Assembly: GCF_000311865.1 (NCBI RefSeq)
Contig: NZ_HE978583.1
Coordinates: 49,688-81,933, forward strand
Direction of reading: 5' to 3'
DNA from: Peptoniphilus obesi ph1
Lineage (GTDB): Bacteria; Bacillota; Clostridia; Tissierellales; Peptoniphilaceae
DNA: 32,246 bases
Under the pieces are notes generated by a model. That model worked only from the letters and a program-made list of their open reading frames with translations. It did no database searches and was not told where the DNA came from. Positions 16,682-25,744 of this stretch are shown here, one piece after another (within the stretch, counting starts at the first letter, position 1; the number at the start of each line of letters is the position of its first letter). The position numbers and the translations under genes are program-made.

Positions 16682-17560
16682 TTAAATTTCAATTCTTCTA
16701 AATCCTGATCCTAAAATTTCACTTGTATCAGAAACTGCCATAAAAGAGTGCTCATCAACTTTATCTACAACTGTTCTAACAGTAACAAGTTCTCTAGAGC
16801 TACAAATTAAAAAGATTACATTTAAATCTTCCTTATTATAAACTCCTTCACCCTTCATATAAGTCATACCTCTATGAAGATTTTTATATAATTCAGTAGT
16901 TATTTCTTCATACTTTCTAGAAACAATAATGACTTGTTTTTGTTTTCCTACACCAAGTTGGACTCTATCAGAAACTTGGTAGCCAACAAAAAGTGATATA
17001 AGGGTAAACATTGCTGTTTCTCTTGTGAAAATAAATCCAGATATAGTTATAACTACAAAGTTTATTGCCATAAGAACAGAACCGATTTTCATATTAAAGC
17101 TTTTTCTTATTAGGGTTGCAACAATATCAAATCCACCTGTTGAGGTTCCGTGTCTTAAGGTTAAGCCCATTCCAAAACCATTTATAGCTCCACCAAACAC
17201 TGCTCCGAGGAAAAGATTATCTGTCATAATAAATCCATCAGGCAAAAGTCTTGTTATAAAACTAACATAAAATGACACTATAAATATTGACATAATCGAG
17301 AAAACCATAAATTCCTTATTTAATTTAAAGATGCCAAGTAAAATTAGAGGCAAGTTTATTAGAATAATTAAAGTAGAAATTGAAATCCCGCTGACATAAG
17401 AAATTAAAGTTGACATTCCCAAAACTCCAGCCGGTATCATATGGTTGGGTTTTAGAAAAATTACCAAAGCTAGTGCACAAAAAAAGTTTCCAACTACAAC
17501 TGCAAAAATCTTGCGCATTATGTCTTTTCTATCCAAATTTAATTTTAGATTAAAACTCAT
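16682..17560 (-). CDS. YitT family membrane protein
   Basis: A 292-residue polytopic membrane protein of the YitT/DUF161 family, with about five to six hydrophobic segments between residues 15 and 195. The family features are visible: the MIPAGVLGMSTLISY stretch after the first helix, the LRHGTSTGGFDI motif near 140-150, and a cytosolic C-terminal DUF2179 domain from about residue 205 (QKQVIIVSRKYEEIT to GSGFRRIEI). The molecular role of the family is unknown; transport or envelope functions have been suggested. The SD GGAGA is 11 bases from the ATG, and an internal Met15 would also be possible. It is flanked by terminators on both sides, so it is transcribed alone. Confidence 0.88.
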   Translation of the reverse strand: MSFNLKLNLDRKDIMRKIFAVVVGNFFCALALVIFLKPNHMIPAGVLGMSTLISYVSGISISTLIILINLPLILLGIFKLNKEFMVFSIMSIFIVSFYVSFITRLLPDGFIMTDNLFLGAVFGGAINGFGMGLTLRHGTSTGGFDIVATLIRKSFNMKIGSVLMAINFVVITISGFIFTRETAMFTLISLFVGYQVSDRVQLGVGKQKQVIIVSRKYEEITTELYKNLHRGMTYMKGEGVYNKEDLNVIFLICSSRELVTVRTVVDKVDEHSFMAVSDTSEILGSGFRRIEI

Positions 17561-17600
17561 CTTTTATTATATCTCCAATTCTATAATCCATAATAAAAAA

Positions 17601-17632
17601 TAACAGGAGAAGACGTGGTCCTCTCCTGTTAA
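17601..17632 (-). terminator. hutH terminator
   Basis: AACAGGAGA / TCTCCTGTT, 9 bp with a loop of about 11 bases. It has Ts on the minus strand and a matching A-run on the other side, so it may also work on the + strand. Confidence 0.9.
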
Positions 17633-17642
17633 AAAATATTAA

Positions 17643-19178
17643 TTATTGAATATCTAATTCAACAGCTTTTTCTACTTCTTTTAGTAGAGTACCATCTTTT
17701 AGTAAAGCTGTAGCTGTTTCAAGTTCATTATACATTTCTGTATCATTATCATTTTCTATAAATTTAATGTGTTTTCTAACTTCATCATAAGCTACTTGTG
17801 TACCTTTACCAAGTTTAAATTCGTTTTCTCTGAAGTCAATTGCTTGACAAGCTGCCATGATTTCAGTTGCAACTACTCTTAGTGAGTTGCTTACTATATC
17901 TCTTGCTTTTCTTGCAGCTATTGTTCCCATAGATACGAAGTCTTCTTGGTTTTCGCATGATGTAATTGAATCTACAGAAGCTGGATGAGCTAATACTTTG
18001 TTTTCAGATACTAATGCTGCTGCAGCATATTGAGTGATCATGAATCCAGAGTTTAGACCAGGGTGTTTAACTAGCATTGAAGGGAAGCTTGAAAGTTGTG
18101 AGTTTACAAGTCTTTCAATTCTTCTTTCAGAAATATTTGCAATTTCTGCTGCACCAATTCCTAGGAAGTCAAATGGTTGAGCCATTGGTTCTCCGTGGAA
18201 GTTACCTCCAGAAATGATATCTCCTTCTGGGTAAACTATTGGGTTATCAGTTGCTGAGTTAATTTCGATTTCAACTTTTTCTTTTACATAAGCTATAGTG
18301 TCTTTGTTTGCACCATGAGATTGAGGCATACATCTTAATGTGTAAGCATCTTGAACTCTAAGTTCTGCTGTATGAGTCATGTAAGTTGAACCTTCAGTTA
18401 GTGATCTAATATTTTTAGCTGTTGCAAGGCATCCTTTGTGAGGTCTGATTGAATGTAGTTTTTCATAGAATGCATCAATAATACCTCTGTGAGCTTCAAG
18501 AGATAAAGCACCTGCTATATCAGCAAGTTTTAATAATTGAATAGCATCATAAGTTGCAATTGCTCCTACTGCTGTAAGAACTGTAGTACCGTTGTTAAGA
18601 GCTAGACCTTCTTTAGCTGCAAGTGTAATTGTTTTAACTCCAGCTTTTTCCATAGCTTCTTTACCTGACATTAATTCTCCCTTAAAGTATGCACGACCTA
18701 AGCCAAGCATTGGAAGAACCATATGAGAAAGTGGTGCAAGGTCTCCACTTGCTCCTACTGATCCTTTTTCAGGAATATGAGGAACTACACCCTTGTTTAG
18801 CATATCAAGTATTGTTTGAACTGTTTCAAGTCTAATACCTGAGAAACCTTTAACTAGTGAGTTAATTCTGATTAACATAACAGCTCTAACTTCTTCTTCA
18901 GAAAGAGGATTACCATATCCACTAGCGTGTGAACGAATTAAGTTTTCTTGTAATTGAGCTGAGTCTTCTTTTGAAATAGAAACGCTCATTAGAGAACCAA
19001 ATCCTGTGTTTACACCGTAAACAACTCTTTCACTTTCTACTATTTCATCAATAATTTTTCTTGATTCTTTTACTTTTTCGATTGCTTCTTCGGAGATTTC
19101 AACTTCCGCTTTATATCTGGCTACATTAATAACCTCTTCAAGTGTTAGATTGTAGCCGTCTAATATAACTTTATCCAT
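17643..19178 (-). CDS. hutH: Histidine ammonia-lyase
   Basis: The first enzyme of histidine degradation, converting L-histidine to urocanate and ammonia. The 511 residues are normal for the family. The ASG triad that forms the MIO cofactor is at 143-145 (GSVGASGDLAPLSHM), the catalytic tyrosine lies in VYGVNTGFG near 54, and LIRSHASG places His84 where histidine-specific enzymes have it, rather than the residues typical of tyrosine or phenylalanine lyases. Later active-site motifs QDAYTLRCMPQ and NFHGEPMA are intact. It follows a YuiF-type permease by 113 bases with no terminator between, so both are likely one operon. The later steps (hutU, hutI and others) are not in this window. Confidence 0.93.
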   Translation of the reverse strand: MDKVILDGYNLTLEEVINVARYKAEVEISEEAIEKVKESRKIIDEIVESERVVYGVNTGFGSLMSVSISKEDSAQLQENLIRSHASGYGNPLSEEEVRAVMLIRINSLVKGFSGIRLETVQTILDMLNKGVVPHIPEKGSVGASGDLAPLSHMVLPMLGLGRAYFKGELMSGKEAMEKAGVKTITLAAKEGLALNNGTTVLTAVGAIATYDAIQLLKLADIAGALSLEAHRGIIDAFYEKLHSIRPHKGCLATAKNIRSLTEGSTYMTHTAELRVQDAYTLRCMPQSHGANKDTIAYVKEKVEIEINSATDNPIVYPEGDIISGGNFHGEPMAQPFDFLGIGAAEIANISERRIERLVNSQLSSFPSMLVKHPGLNSGFMITQYAAAALVSENKVLAHPASVDSITSCENQEDFVSMGTIAARKARDIVSNSLRVVATEIMAACQAIDFRENEFKLGKGTQVAYDEVRKHIKFIENDNDTEMYNELETATALLKDGTLLKEVEKAVELDIQ

Positions 19179-19291
19179 AATTGTTTCCTCCCATCATTAA
19201 CAATTAAGCTTAATAATTCTACCACATAATTAAAGAATTACAATAAAACTTTTCTAATATTTAAACAATAATTTACAATTTTTATCTAGGA

Positions 19292-20617
19292 TTAACCTAA
19301 GATAGCTGATCCAACAACACCACCGATAATTAGGAATATATCGAATGCTATAAATGTAGGAACGCATGTATCCCAAATGTGATCGTGTTGTCCGTCTGCG
19401 TTAAGACCTGATGTAGGTCCAAGAGTTGAGTCAGATGCAGGAGATCCAGCATCACCAAGAGCTGCTGCAACACCGATTAATAGTATTATAGATTGTGGTG
19501 AAAATCCAATATTTTGGCAAAGTGGTACATAGATTGCTGCAATAATTGGAATAGTACCAAATGAAGTACCTATACCCATTGTAATAACTAAACCGATAAG
19601 TAGCATTAAGAATGCTGCAAATACTTTTGAACCTTGCATGTAAACACTTGCTTTTTCAACAAGAGTTTCAACTGCTCCACTTGTAGTAAGAACATTACCA
19701 AATCCTGCTGCTACTAACATAACGAAAGCTATAAAGCCCATCATGTCAATACCACCATGCATTACATCGTCTAAGTCTTTTAGTTTGATACAACCAGTAA
19801 TGATCATAGTTCCAAGTCCTGCCATAGCTGCGTATGGAAGAGATTTTGTAATAATAGAAACAACTGCTGTAACAAGACAAGCAATTAAAGCTCCCCATGC
19901 TCTCCAAGTCATTTTTACTTCTTCTTGGCTTTCTTCTTGTCCTGGTACTGGAATGTCTTCATATTCTCTTTGTCTGCTATAAAGAACTAAAACAGTAACT
20001 ACAAGACCAATAAGCATTGAAAGTCCTGCGATCCACATTACTGATCTTGTGTCTTTTACAGTAATATCAAGACCAAATTGGCTAATATTATCAACTAATA
20101 TTTGATGGAATAATAGACCAAATCCTACAGGAATTGTTACATATGGCGCTTTTAATCCAAATGTTAAAGAACACGCTACAGCTCTTCTATCGATTTTAAG
20201 TTTGTTCATCAACGGAAGAAGAGGTGGAATTAATATTGGAATAAAGGCAATATGTACAGGAACTAAGTTTTGTGAAAAACATGCTATGAATGCAAGTGAG
20301 AAAATTACGAACATTTTCTTTCCAGAAAGAACTTGTGAAAGTTTTCTAGATAAAATAGTTCCAAGTCCTGATTGCGCTAAACCAAAAGCAAAAGCACCTA
20401 ATAAAATATAGGATAGAGCTGTTGCTGAGTTTCCGCCCATACCTGAGATAAGAACATCAATAATATTGTTGTCTGCTCCTTCTACATAAAGTGGCATACC
20501 TGCTGATAAACCACCAACAATAGCTGCAACTATAATTGATAATAAAACGTTGAATTTTATCAAACATAGTACACACATTACTACTACCGCGATTACTACG
20601 GGATTGAATAATAACAT
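19292..20617 (-). CDS. YuiF-type permease, probable histidine transporter
   Basis: A 441-residue inner-membrane transporter with about 11-12 hydrophobic segments, from the Na+/H+ antiporter-like (NhaC-related) YuiF family. The C-terminal signature, GDAGSPASDSTLGPTSGLNA then QHDHIWDTCVPTF, is characteristic of this group. A charged cytoplasmic loop sits near the middle (RQREYEDIPVPGQEESQEE). Family members are annotated variously as antiporters and amino acid permeases; the gene directly upstream of hutH suggests that histidine is the substrate, which is inference. The SD AAGGAGGT precedes the ATG. It is the first gene of the permease-hutH operon, behind a ~140-base leader containing alternative hairpins. 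Confidence 0.82.
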   Translation of the reverse strand: MLLFNPVVIAVVVMCVLCLIKFNVLLSIIVAAIVGGLSAGMPLYVEGADNNIIDVLISGMGGNSATALSYILLGAFAFGLAQSGLGTILSRKLSQVLSGKKMFVIFSLAFIACFSQNLVPVHIAFIPILIPPLLPLMNKLKIDRRAVACSLTFGLKAPYVTIPVGFGLLFHQILVDNISQFGLDITVKDTRSVMWIAGLSMLIGLVVTVLVLYSRQREYEDIPVPGQEESQEEVKMTWRAWGALIACLVTAVVSIITKSLPYAAMAGLGTMIITGCIKLKDLDDVMHGGIDMMGFIAFVMLVAAGFGNVLTTSGAVETLVEKASVYMQGSKVFAAFLMLLIGLVITMGIGTSFGTIPIIAAIYVPLCQNIGFSPQSIILLIGVAAALGDAGSPASDSTLGPTSGLNADGQHDHIWDTCVPTFIAFDIFLIIGGVVGSAILG

Positions 20618-20642
20618 AAAATACCTCCTTAAATTTATATAA

Positions 20643-20672
20643 TAAACAAGACTCGCTTGTTGATTATCAAAA
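20643..20672 (-). promoter_or_regulatory. Palindrome before the permease ribosome binding site
   Basis: An imperfect palindrome, ATAAT-CA-ACAAG then CTTGT-TT-ATTAT around a CGAGT centre. It lies between the attenuator-like hairpin and the SD. It could be an RNA hairpin or a DNA operator. Confidence 0.45.
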
Positions 20673-20690
20673 CTTTAAATTGTAAGAGTG

Positions 20691-20746
20691 CAAAAAAGCA
20701 ATTCTTTAGCATGATAAATTGCTACCAGCCTACTAATTTCAAGGCT
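20691..20746 (-). promoter_or_regulatory. Candidate attenuator in the permease-hutH leader
   Basis: Read on the minus strand: hairpin AGCCT/AGGCT (20746-20727), then AGCAATT/AATTGCT (20723-20697) followed by six Ts, a weak terminator. A competing pair, TAGCA / TGCTA, uses the same bases, so the two folds exclude each other. Three UAG triplets lie just before. HutP in B. subtilis binds NAG triplets in a hut leader, but the link here is speculative. Confidence 0.4.
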
Positions 20747-20767
20747 TTCAAGCTTTTCTTTAAATTC

Positions 20768-20796
20768 ATTATAATATATATGCAATCGTTTTTCTA
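20768..20796 (-). promoter_or_regulatory. Promoter of the permease-hutH operon
   Basis: Minus strand -10 TATAAT (20768-20773), 17-base spacer, weak -35 TAGAAA (20791-20796). The start near 20761 gives a leader of about 143 bases. The weak -35 would fit dependence on an activator. Confidence 0.45.
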
Positions 20797-21184
20797 TACA
20801 AAAATTACAATATCTTTCATAGAATGTAAAAAGCTTCTTTTTGTTATTAAATTACTTTTTATAATAATATTTATAATTACTTTTTATCTATTTATTATTT
20901 TTTCATTGCTATTAGCTACAATTAAGTTTAAAATAACTTTAAATTATTAGTTTTTAATCTTAGTTTAAAGCTTTTAAGCAAGAAATTTTTTATTACTCAT
21001 TACATATATTCCCATTTTTTATAAAACTAATAATTCTTTTTTCAACAAATGAAAAATTGACTTTTAGTAAAATATTTAAAAATAAACAAAATTTAGAATT
21101 TTTTTAAATAAAAATCAAAAGTCTAAATCTTGTCCATAAATTTTTACAATTTTTTTCAAATTTCCCCTAAATTTTCTTATTTAA
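20797..21184. other. AT-rich divergent spacer
   Basis: This stretch between the two divergent promoters is extremely AT-rich. A 97-codon hydrophobic reading frame at 20657-20950 (+) has no ribosome binding site and overlaps the permease leader; I do not accept it. I see no repeats or clear operators. Confidence 0.5.
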
Positions 21185-21213
21185 TTGACACTAAAATAGA
21201 CTTGAATTATACT
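21185..21213 (+). promoter_or_regulatory. Promoter of the BTAD/AAA regulator gene
   Basis: TTGACA (21185-21190), 17-base spacer, TATACT (21208-21213): a near-perfect sigma-A promoter. It leaves a ~109-base leader with an AT-rich TCTTAAT / ATTAAGA hairpin and T-run near 21257-21290. Confidence 0.75.
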
Positions 21214-21328
21214 TATAGGTGTTAAGAGATGCTATCTTTGGACGATTTAAATATTTCTTAATCTTTTTTATTATTAAGAGTTTTTTAAGTTCTTAGATAA
21301 ATATTATATCTCTGGAAAGGAATTCAAC

Positions 21329-24300
21329 ATGGATAAAATCTATGCAAAACTTTTTGGAGTTCCACAAATTTTAAAAAATGGAGAAGAAGTATTTTTCCCA
21401 TATGCAAAAATAAATGCATTAATCTACTATATTGTAATTAATAAAGTTGTATCTAGAGATGAAATGGCTGGTCTTTTATGGCCTGATGAAAACGAAAGAA
21501 TAGCTAAAAAAAATCTTAGAAATGCACTATACCAAGCAAAAAAATGTCTGGATGCTGATTTTATTATTTCACCAAAAAAATCCATTCTTATGTTAAATGA
21601 AGATATAGATATTGAGTCTGATGTAAATTTATTTTTAGAAGATCCAAAGAAAAACCTAGACCTTTACACTGGAGACTTTTTAAAAGGTTTTTTCTTAAAA
21701 GAAGCAGAATCTTATGAATACTGGATCACAAATAACAGAAACTCTTTACAAGATAAATTTACTTCCCAATCTTATCTAAAAATCGAAAGCGATATTGAAG
21801 AAGGAAATTATAAAAATATAGAACAAAGAATAAATACCCTAGTTCAAATAGATGAATTTGATGAAAAAAACTTTAGACTTCTTATGAAATATTATCAAAA
21901 GACTGGAAGAAACTCTAAAGTTGTAGAAACTTACTATGACCTATCCAAACTACTTCATAACGAACTTGGGGTAACACCTGATGCAGAAACTAAAAAAATC
22001 TATGATGAATCTATCGAGTTAATAAACTTAACTAATTCTAGGAAAAAAATTCCTGATAATTTCTTCTATGGAAGATACAAAGAACTATCTATAATAGATG
22101 AAGCTTTAGATAAATATAAAGATAACCAAGCTAGTAAATCAATATATATTAGAGGAGAAGCCGGAATTGGCAAATCTTATCTTACAAAAAGGGTCCTAAA
22201 AGAAAGACAAAACGACTTCTTTGTAATAAACATCTTCTGCTACCAAGCAGAGCAAAACTTTGTCTTGAGACCATTTTCTGTTTTAGCTGAAAGATTGGAT
22301 CAAATTTTAAAAGATGAAAATCTAAAAGAAGTAAGTCTATGGAAAAATGTACTAGCTAGCCTATCCCCTAGCATGAACAACAATAGCGTCGAGACAGATA
22401 TTGTTGAATCAGAAGGATCTTTAAACTTTGATATGCTTTCACAAATCTTTATAGATACTATAAAGAAAATAAATTCAAAGAAAAAATTAATTATAGTCTT
22501 TGAAGACCTTCAATGGATGGACAGGATTTCTATAAGACTACTAACTTCTGTCTTGCTACATACTAGCGACGAAGCCTTATTTATCCTAACAGCAAGAAAT
22601 CAAAAAAATGAAGAATTAGAAAACTTGATTACTTCCGTATCTAGGTATGACAAGCTTATAGAAATAAATATGGAAAGATTTGACCAAGAAGATTCAAAAA
22701 ATTTCCTAGAAAGAGCCTTGCCAGATCAAGAACTCAGTCAAGAAAAAATAGATAAGATTTATGCAGAAAGTGAAGGCAATCCATTCTTCTTATCAGAATA
22801 TGTAAACCTTATTAAGTCTGATTCTAGCATCGATATCCTGAGTCAAAAAATGATGGATACAATAAAATCTAGATTTTTATATTTATCAAAAGAAGAATTA
22901 GATATTTTAAATATAATAAGTTATTTCTATGACGAAGCTGATATAGATATAATCAGTAGAATCACTGGTCAAGATGAAATAACAATCATCAACCTAATAG
23001 AAGAACTTGAAAAGAGAAATATCTTAAGAGAAGTAAACCACTCAGACCATATATCAATAGTCTTTACTCACTCTAAACTTCGCGAATATATTTATATGGT
23101 GCAAACAGATTCCAAAAAGAAGATTGTCCACAAGAAAATAGCTGAAATTTTGGAAAATAAAAGTCCTAGCCCTTATGTATATTCTAAATTAATCTACCAC
23201 TTCAACAAGGCTGGAGAACTTTTAAAAACTTTAAAATATAAAATCGACACCTTAAACTACTATCTTAACTTCTCTCATGAACTTTTCCCAATCCTAACAA
23301 TCCAAGAGATAAATCTTGATGATGGGGAAAATATATATATTTCAAGAGATAGGATAAATCAAATCTTTTCTGAGCTTTTAGAAGACCTAGAAAAATTATC
23401 TAAGACTGAAAAAGAAGAAGATTTAATCCTGGTTGAAATAGAATTTTACTATATGAGAGGCCGCTATCTAATAAGAGATGGCAACTACACAGAAGGCCTA
23501 AGAGATATAAGATATGTAATAGCTAAGGCAACCCAAATTGAAAACAAAGACTATGTCTTAGAAGGCTACAAGCAAATAATTTTCTATAATATTCAAACAA
23601 ACAAACCTAAGGAAATGATTGAATATATAGAACTTGCCCTAAACCTTGCAGTCCAATGTAATTACCACAAGGAAATCGGAATCTTGTTAAGACTAAAAGG
23701 ACTTTATAATATAATGTCTGGCAACTACTACACTGCCGAGCAGCTCTTAAAAGAATCAATAAACACCTTGCAAGTTACAAAAGAAGTTGCAAATAAATAT
23801 TCAATAAATATAGCAGCTTCCTATAACTACATCGGAGAACTAAGACTAATATCAGGAGACTATCAAGACGCCATAGAAAAATTTAAAGAAGCAATATCGC
23901 TATCTTTAAATAAAAATGCCCTATCTGCCCTATCAATCTTTTATATAAACCTAGGCAAAGCCTACTATATAACAGATCAATTTGAAGAAGCAGAAAAAGA
24001 ATTCAAACTTGCTTACAGCCTATACGGCGACTTTGACTCCTTCTGGAAAAGAAGCATGCTAGATTCTTACATGGCACTGAACCAAATAAAACTTAAAAAT
24101 TATGAAGAAGCTAAAAAATATATAGACTATGCCGAAAAATTCTCTTCAACCATGCACGATCCAAGAGACCTTGGCGTAGTAAACTTTGCCCTTTATCAAA
24201 TTTCAAAAGAAGCAGAAAATAATAAAGAACTAAAAGAAGTCTTTAAAGACAAACTTACAAAAGAAACTTTACATTACAAAGAAAAGGCTATAGAATATTT

Positions 24301-24346
24301 AGATGAGCATATAGATGTATATGAGTTAAACATCTTAAATGCTTAA
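21329..24346 (+). CDS. Large transcriptional activator with BTAD, AAA ATPase and TPR regions
   Basis: A 1005-residue cytoplasmic STAND-type regulator. Residues 1-95 look like an OmpR-like winged helix (VVSRDEMAGLLWPDENERIA, then NLRNALYQAKK), and about 96-232 form a bacterial transcriptional activator domain (to HNELGVTPDAETKKIYDE). An ATPase module follows, with Walker A GEAGIGKS at 276-283 and Walker B LIIVFEDLQWMD at 387-398. The C-terminal third is helical and TPR-like (YNYIGELRLISGDYQDAIEK; YINLGKAYYITDQFEEAEKE). The architecture resembles AfsR/MalT-like activators, in which an inducer opens the ATPase. The ligand and targets are unknown. It is divergent from the permease-hutH operon and 5' of thiT, so either is a possible target. 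It has its own strong promoter and SD GGAAAGGA. Confidence 0.88.
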   Translation: MDKIYAKLFGVPQILKNGEEVFFPYAKINALIYYIVINKVVSRDEMAGLLWPDENERIAKKNLRNALYQAKKCLDADFIISPKKSILMLNEDIDIESDVNLFLEDPKKNLDLYTGDFLKGFFLKEAESYEYWITNNRNSLQDKFTSQSYLKIESDIEEGNYKNIEQRINTLVQIDEFDEKNFRLLMKYYQKTGRNSKVVETYYDLSKLLHNELGVTPDAETKKIYDESIELINLTNSRKKIPDNFFYGRYKELSIIDEALDKYKDNQASKSIYIRGEAGIGKSYLTKRVLKERQNDFFVINIFCYQAEQNFVLRPFSVLAERLDQILKDENLKEVSLWKNVLASLSPSMNNNSVETDIVESEGSLNFDMLSQIFIDTIKKINSKKKLIIVFEDLQWMDRISIRLLTSVLLHTSDEALFILTARNQKNEELENLITSVSRYDKLIEINMERFDQEDSKNFLERALPDQELSQEKIDKIYAESEGNPFFLSEYVNLIKSDSSIDILSQKMMDTIKSRFLYLSKEELDILNIISYFYDEADIDIISRITGQDEITIINLIEELEKRNILREVNHSDHISIVFTHSKLREYIYMVQTDSKKKIVHKKIAEILENKSPSPYVYSKLIYHFNKAGELLKTLKYKIDTLNYYLNFSHELFPILTIQEINLDDGENIYISRDRINQIFSELLEDLEKLSKTEKEEDLILVEIEFYYMRGRYLIRDGNYTEGLRDIRYVIAKATQIENKDYVLEGYKQIIFYNIQTNKPKEMIEYIELALNLAVQCNYHKEIGILLRLKGLYNIMSGNYYTAEQLLKESINTLQVTKEVANKYSINIAASYNYIGELRLISGDYQDAIEKFKEAISLSLNKNALSALSIFYINLGKAYYITDQFEEAEKEFKLAYSLYGDFDSFWKRSMLDSYMALNQIKLKNYEEAKKYIDYAEKFSSTMHDPRDLGVVNFALYQISKEAENNKELKEVFKDKLTKETLHYKEKAIEYLDEHIDVYELNILNA

Positions 24347-24350
24347 TAAA

Positions 24351-24428
24351 TACAGGGGAGCAGACGCTGAGAGGAATAAAATTCGACCCTTAAGCTGATC
24401 CGGATAATGCCGGCGTAGCGAATATTTT
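24351..24428 (+). promoter_or_regulatory. TPP riboswitch (THI element)
   Basis: The conserved aptamer blocks are present in order: GGGGAGC...GCTGAGA near 24355-24375, then CGACCCTTAAGCTGATCC, then GGATAATGCCGGCGTAGCGAA. It senses thiamine pyrophosphate and controls the thiT gene that follows, and begins only a few bases after the regulator stop. Confidence 0.95.
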
Positions 24429-24447
24429 AATATTTCTTAAGTCTTCT

Positions 24448-24464
24448 CACCTACTATGAGGTGA
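24448..24464 (+). promoter_or_regulatory. SD-sequestering hairpin, riboswitch expression platform
   Basis: TCACCT pairs with AGGTGA across a short loop just upstream of the ATG at 24469. The 3' arm is the thiT Shine-Dalgarno (GAGGTGA). With no U-tract, control is likely at translation initiation: TPP binding would favour this hairpin. Confidence 0.65.
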
Positions 24465-24468
24465 TGTA

Positions 24469-24993
24469 ATGAACAAAACGAAAGCTTTAACTCAAGCAGG
24501 AGTTATGATTGCGCTGTCACAAATACTGTCATATGTGAAATTTTTTCAAATGCCACAAGGTGGTTCTGTAACAGCTGCAAGCATGGTTCCTGTTATTTTT
24601 TTTAGTCTAGTTTGGGGAGGAAAATACGGATTAATGGCTTGCACAACCTATGGCCTACTTCAATTTGCCCTAGGTGGAGAAGCAATGCTTAATCCTCTAT
24701 CAATCTTACTTGACTATATCCTTGCATTTGGACTACTTGGAGTAGCAGGATTTTTTAACAAAGATCTTAAAAATGCCCTATTTGGAACAGCACTTGCAGT
24801 TCTACTTAGATACCTATGCCACTTTCTAAGCGGATGGATAGTGTTTGGGGAATATGCTCCACCAGGACAAGCTCCATGGCTATATTCTTTAATTTATAAC
24901 TCTTATATGCTAGTAGAATTAGTTATAACAGTTATAGTTATAGAAATTCTTTATCAAAAAGTAATTAAAGAGGGTCTAATTAAGAAAAATTAA
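24469..24993 (+). CDS. thiT: Thiamine ECF transporter, substrate-binding subunit ThiT
   Basis: The membrane S component that binds thiamine outside the cell and works with a shared ECF module (ATPases and EcfT, not in this window). It has 174 residues with about six hydrophobic helices. The ThiT pattern is visible in GGSVTAASMVPVIFFSLVWG, the central GLLQFALGG, and the C-terminal RYLCHFLSGWIVFGEYAPPG followed by LYSLIYNSYM, the region that holds thiamine-binding aromatic and polar residues in the Lactococcus protein. The TPP riboswitch directly upstream strongly supports the substrate. The SD is GAGGTGA, inside the riboswitch platform. A terminator follows. Confidence 0.95.
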   Translation: MNKTKALTQAGVMIALSQILSYVKFFQMPQGGSVTAASMVPVIFFSLVWGGKYGLMACTTYGLLQFALGGEAMLNPLSILLDYILAFGLLGVAGFFNKDLKNALFGTALAVLLRYLCHFLSGWIVFGEYAPPGQAPWLYSLIYNSYMLVELVITVIVIEILYQKVIKEGLIKKN

Positions 24994-25008
24994 TCTTAAT
25001 TTAAAAAG

Positions 25009-25036
25009 GAAGGCTAAAATATATAGCCTTCTTTTT
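25009..25036 (+). terminator. thiT terminator
   Basis: GAAGGCTA / TAGCCTTC with a 7-base loop, followed by five Ts. Confidence 0.9.
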
Positions 25037-25058
25037 GTTTTCCTTAATTACTTTTTTA

Positions 25059-25068
25059 TATCGCGATA
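25059..25068. promoter_or_regulatory. Palindrome TATCGCGATA before the lipoprotein gene
   Basis: A perfect 10-base palindrome 31 bases before the lipoprotein start, standing out as CG-rich in AT-rich sequence. It is a possible operator; no regulator is known. Confidence 0.3.
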
Positions 25069-25099
25069 CTATGATAATATAGTTTTAGAGGTGGAAAAT

Positions 25100-25669
25100 A
25101 TGAAAAAAATTTTATTGATGGCACTTTGCCTATTTTTACTTACATCTTGTAATAAAAATACAAATCAAAACCAAGCAAATAATGAAATAAATGAAAATAA
25201 TATTGCTAGTAGCGAAGAAAATCAAGAAAACCAAGATCCAATAACTTTTGAAGGTCAAACTGATAATTACAATATTACTATGAGAATTTCAAAGTTTACA
25301 AAAGAAGATCTTGATGATATCGAAGTTAAATACGGAAAAGATTCTGATAGTTACCTTAGCATGCAAGATGATATGCCAAGTTACAAGATGGAAACTCATG
25401 TCGTATATGTTGGTGATGAAGTTGAGGGTATCGACTCTGTTGAGTCTATGAAATTTGTAACAGAAATCGATGGAGAAGAAATTGAAAGTGAAGTCCACGG
25501 CAGACAAGAAGTTATGAAAGCCTTACAAGGTCATGAAAATGTGACAGCAGATAAATACTTTTATCCAGACCAAAAGAGAGGCAAACTTCCAAGCGAAGAT
25601 AGCAAGATTATTGTAAAATCAACAGAAAATACTATAGACGCACTTAATTTTGAATGTGCTCTAAATTAA
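25100..25669 (+). CDS. Lipoprotein of unknown function
   Basis: A 189-residue exported lipoprotein: MKKILLMALCLFLLTSC gives a short signal peptide and lipobox LTSC with Cys17. The next ~30 residues are an N/E/Q-rich linker; the rest (from DPITFEGQTDNYNITMRI) is an acidic globular part with no family I recognise. I start at the ATG at 25100 rather than the in-frame GTG at 25091, because that GTG lies inside the Shine-Dalgarno AGAGGTGG, which is well spaced for the ATG. It lies between the thiT terminator and a bidirectional terminator, so it is a single-gene unit. It shows no obvious similarity to the duplicated lipoproteins at 4018-5403. Confidence 0.8.
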   Translation: MKKILLMALCLFLLTSCNKNTNQNQANNEINENNIASSEENQENQDPITFEGQTDNYNITMRISKFTKEDLDDIEVKYGKDSDSYLSMQDDMPSYKMETHVVYVGDEVEGIDSVESMKFVTEIDGEEIESEVHGRQEVMKALQGHENVTADKYFYPDQKRGKLPSEDSKIIVKSTENTIDALNFECALN

Positions 25670-25688
25670 AATTTATACTTATACTAAA

Positions 25689-25719
25689 AAAGATCGCCGG
25701 TCAAAGCGATCTTTCTTTT
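25689..25719. terminator. Bidirectional terminator between lipoprotein gene and pta
   Basis: AAAGATCGC / GCGATCTTT, 9 bp with an 8-base loop, with a T-tract after it on the + strand and an A-run before it that becomes a T-tract on the minus strand. It serves the two convergent genes. Confidence 0.9.
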
Positions 25720-25744
25720 TATACTTTTTTATCTTATCAATCTA

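Noticed and set aside
20657-20950. 97-codon + strand reading frame
   Set aside because: No ribosome binding site, biased to F/I/K as expected from AT-rich DNA, and it overlaps the promoter and leader of the permease operon.
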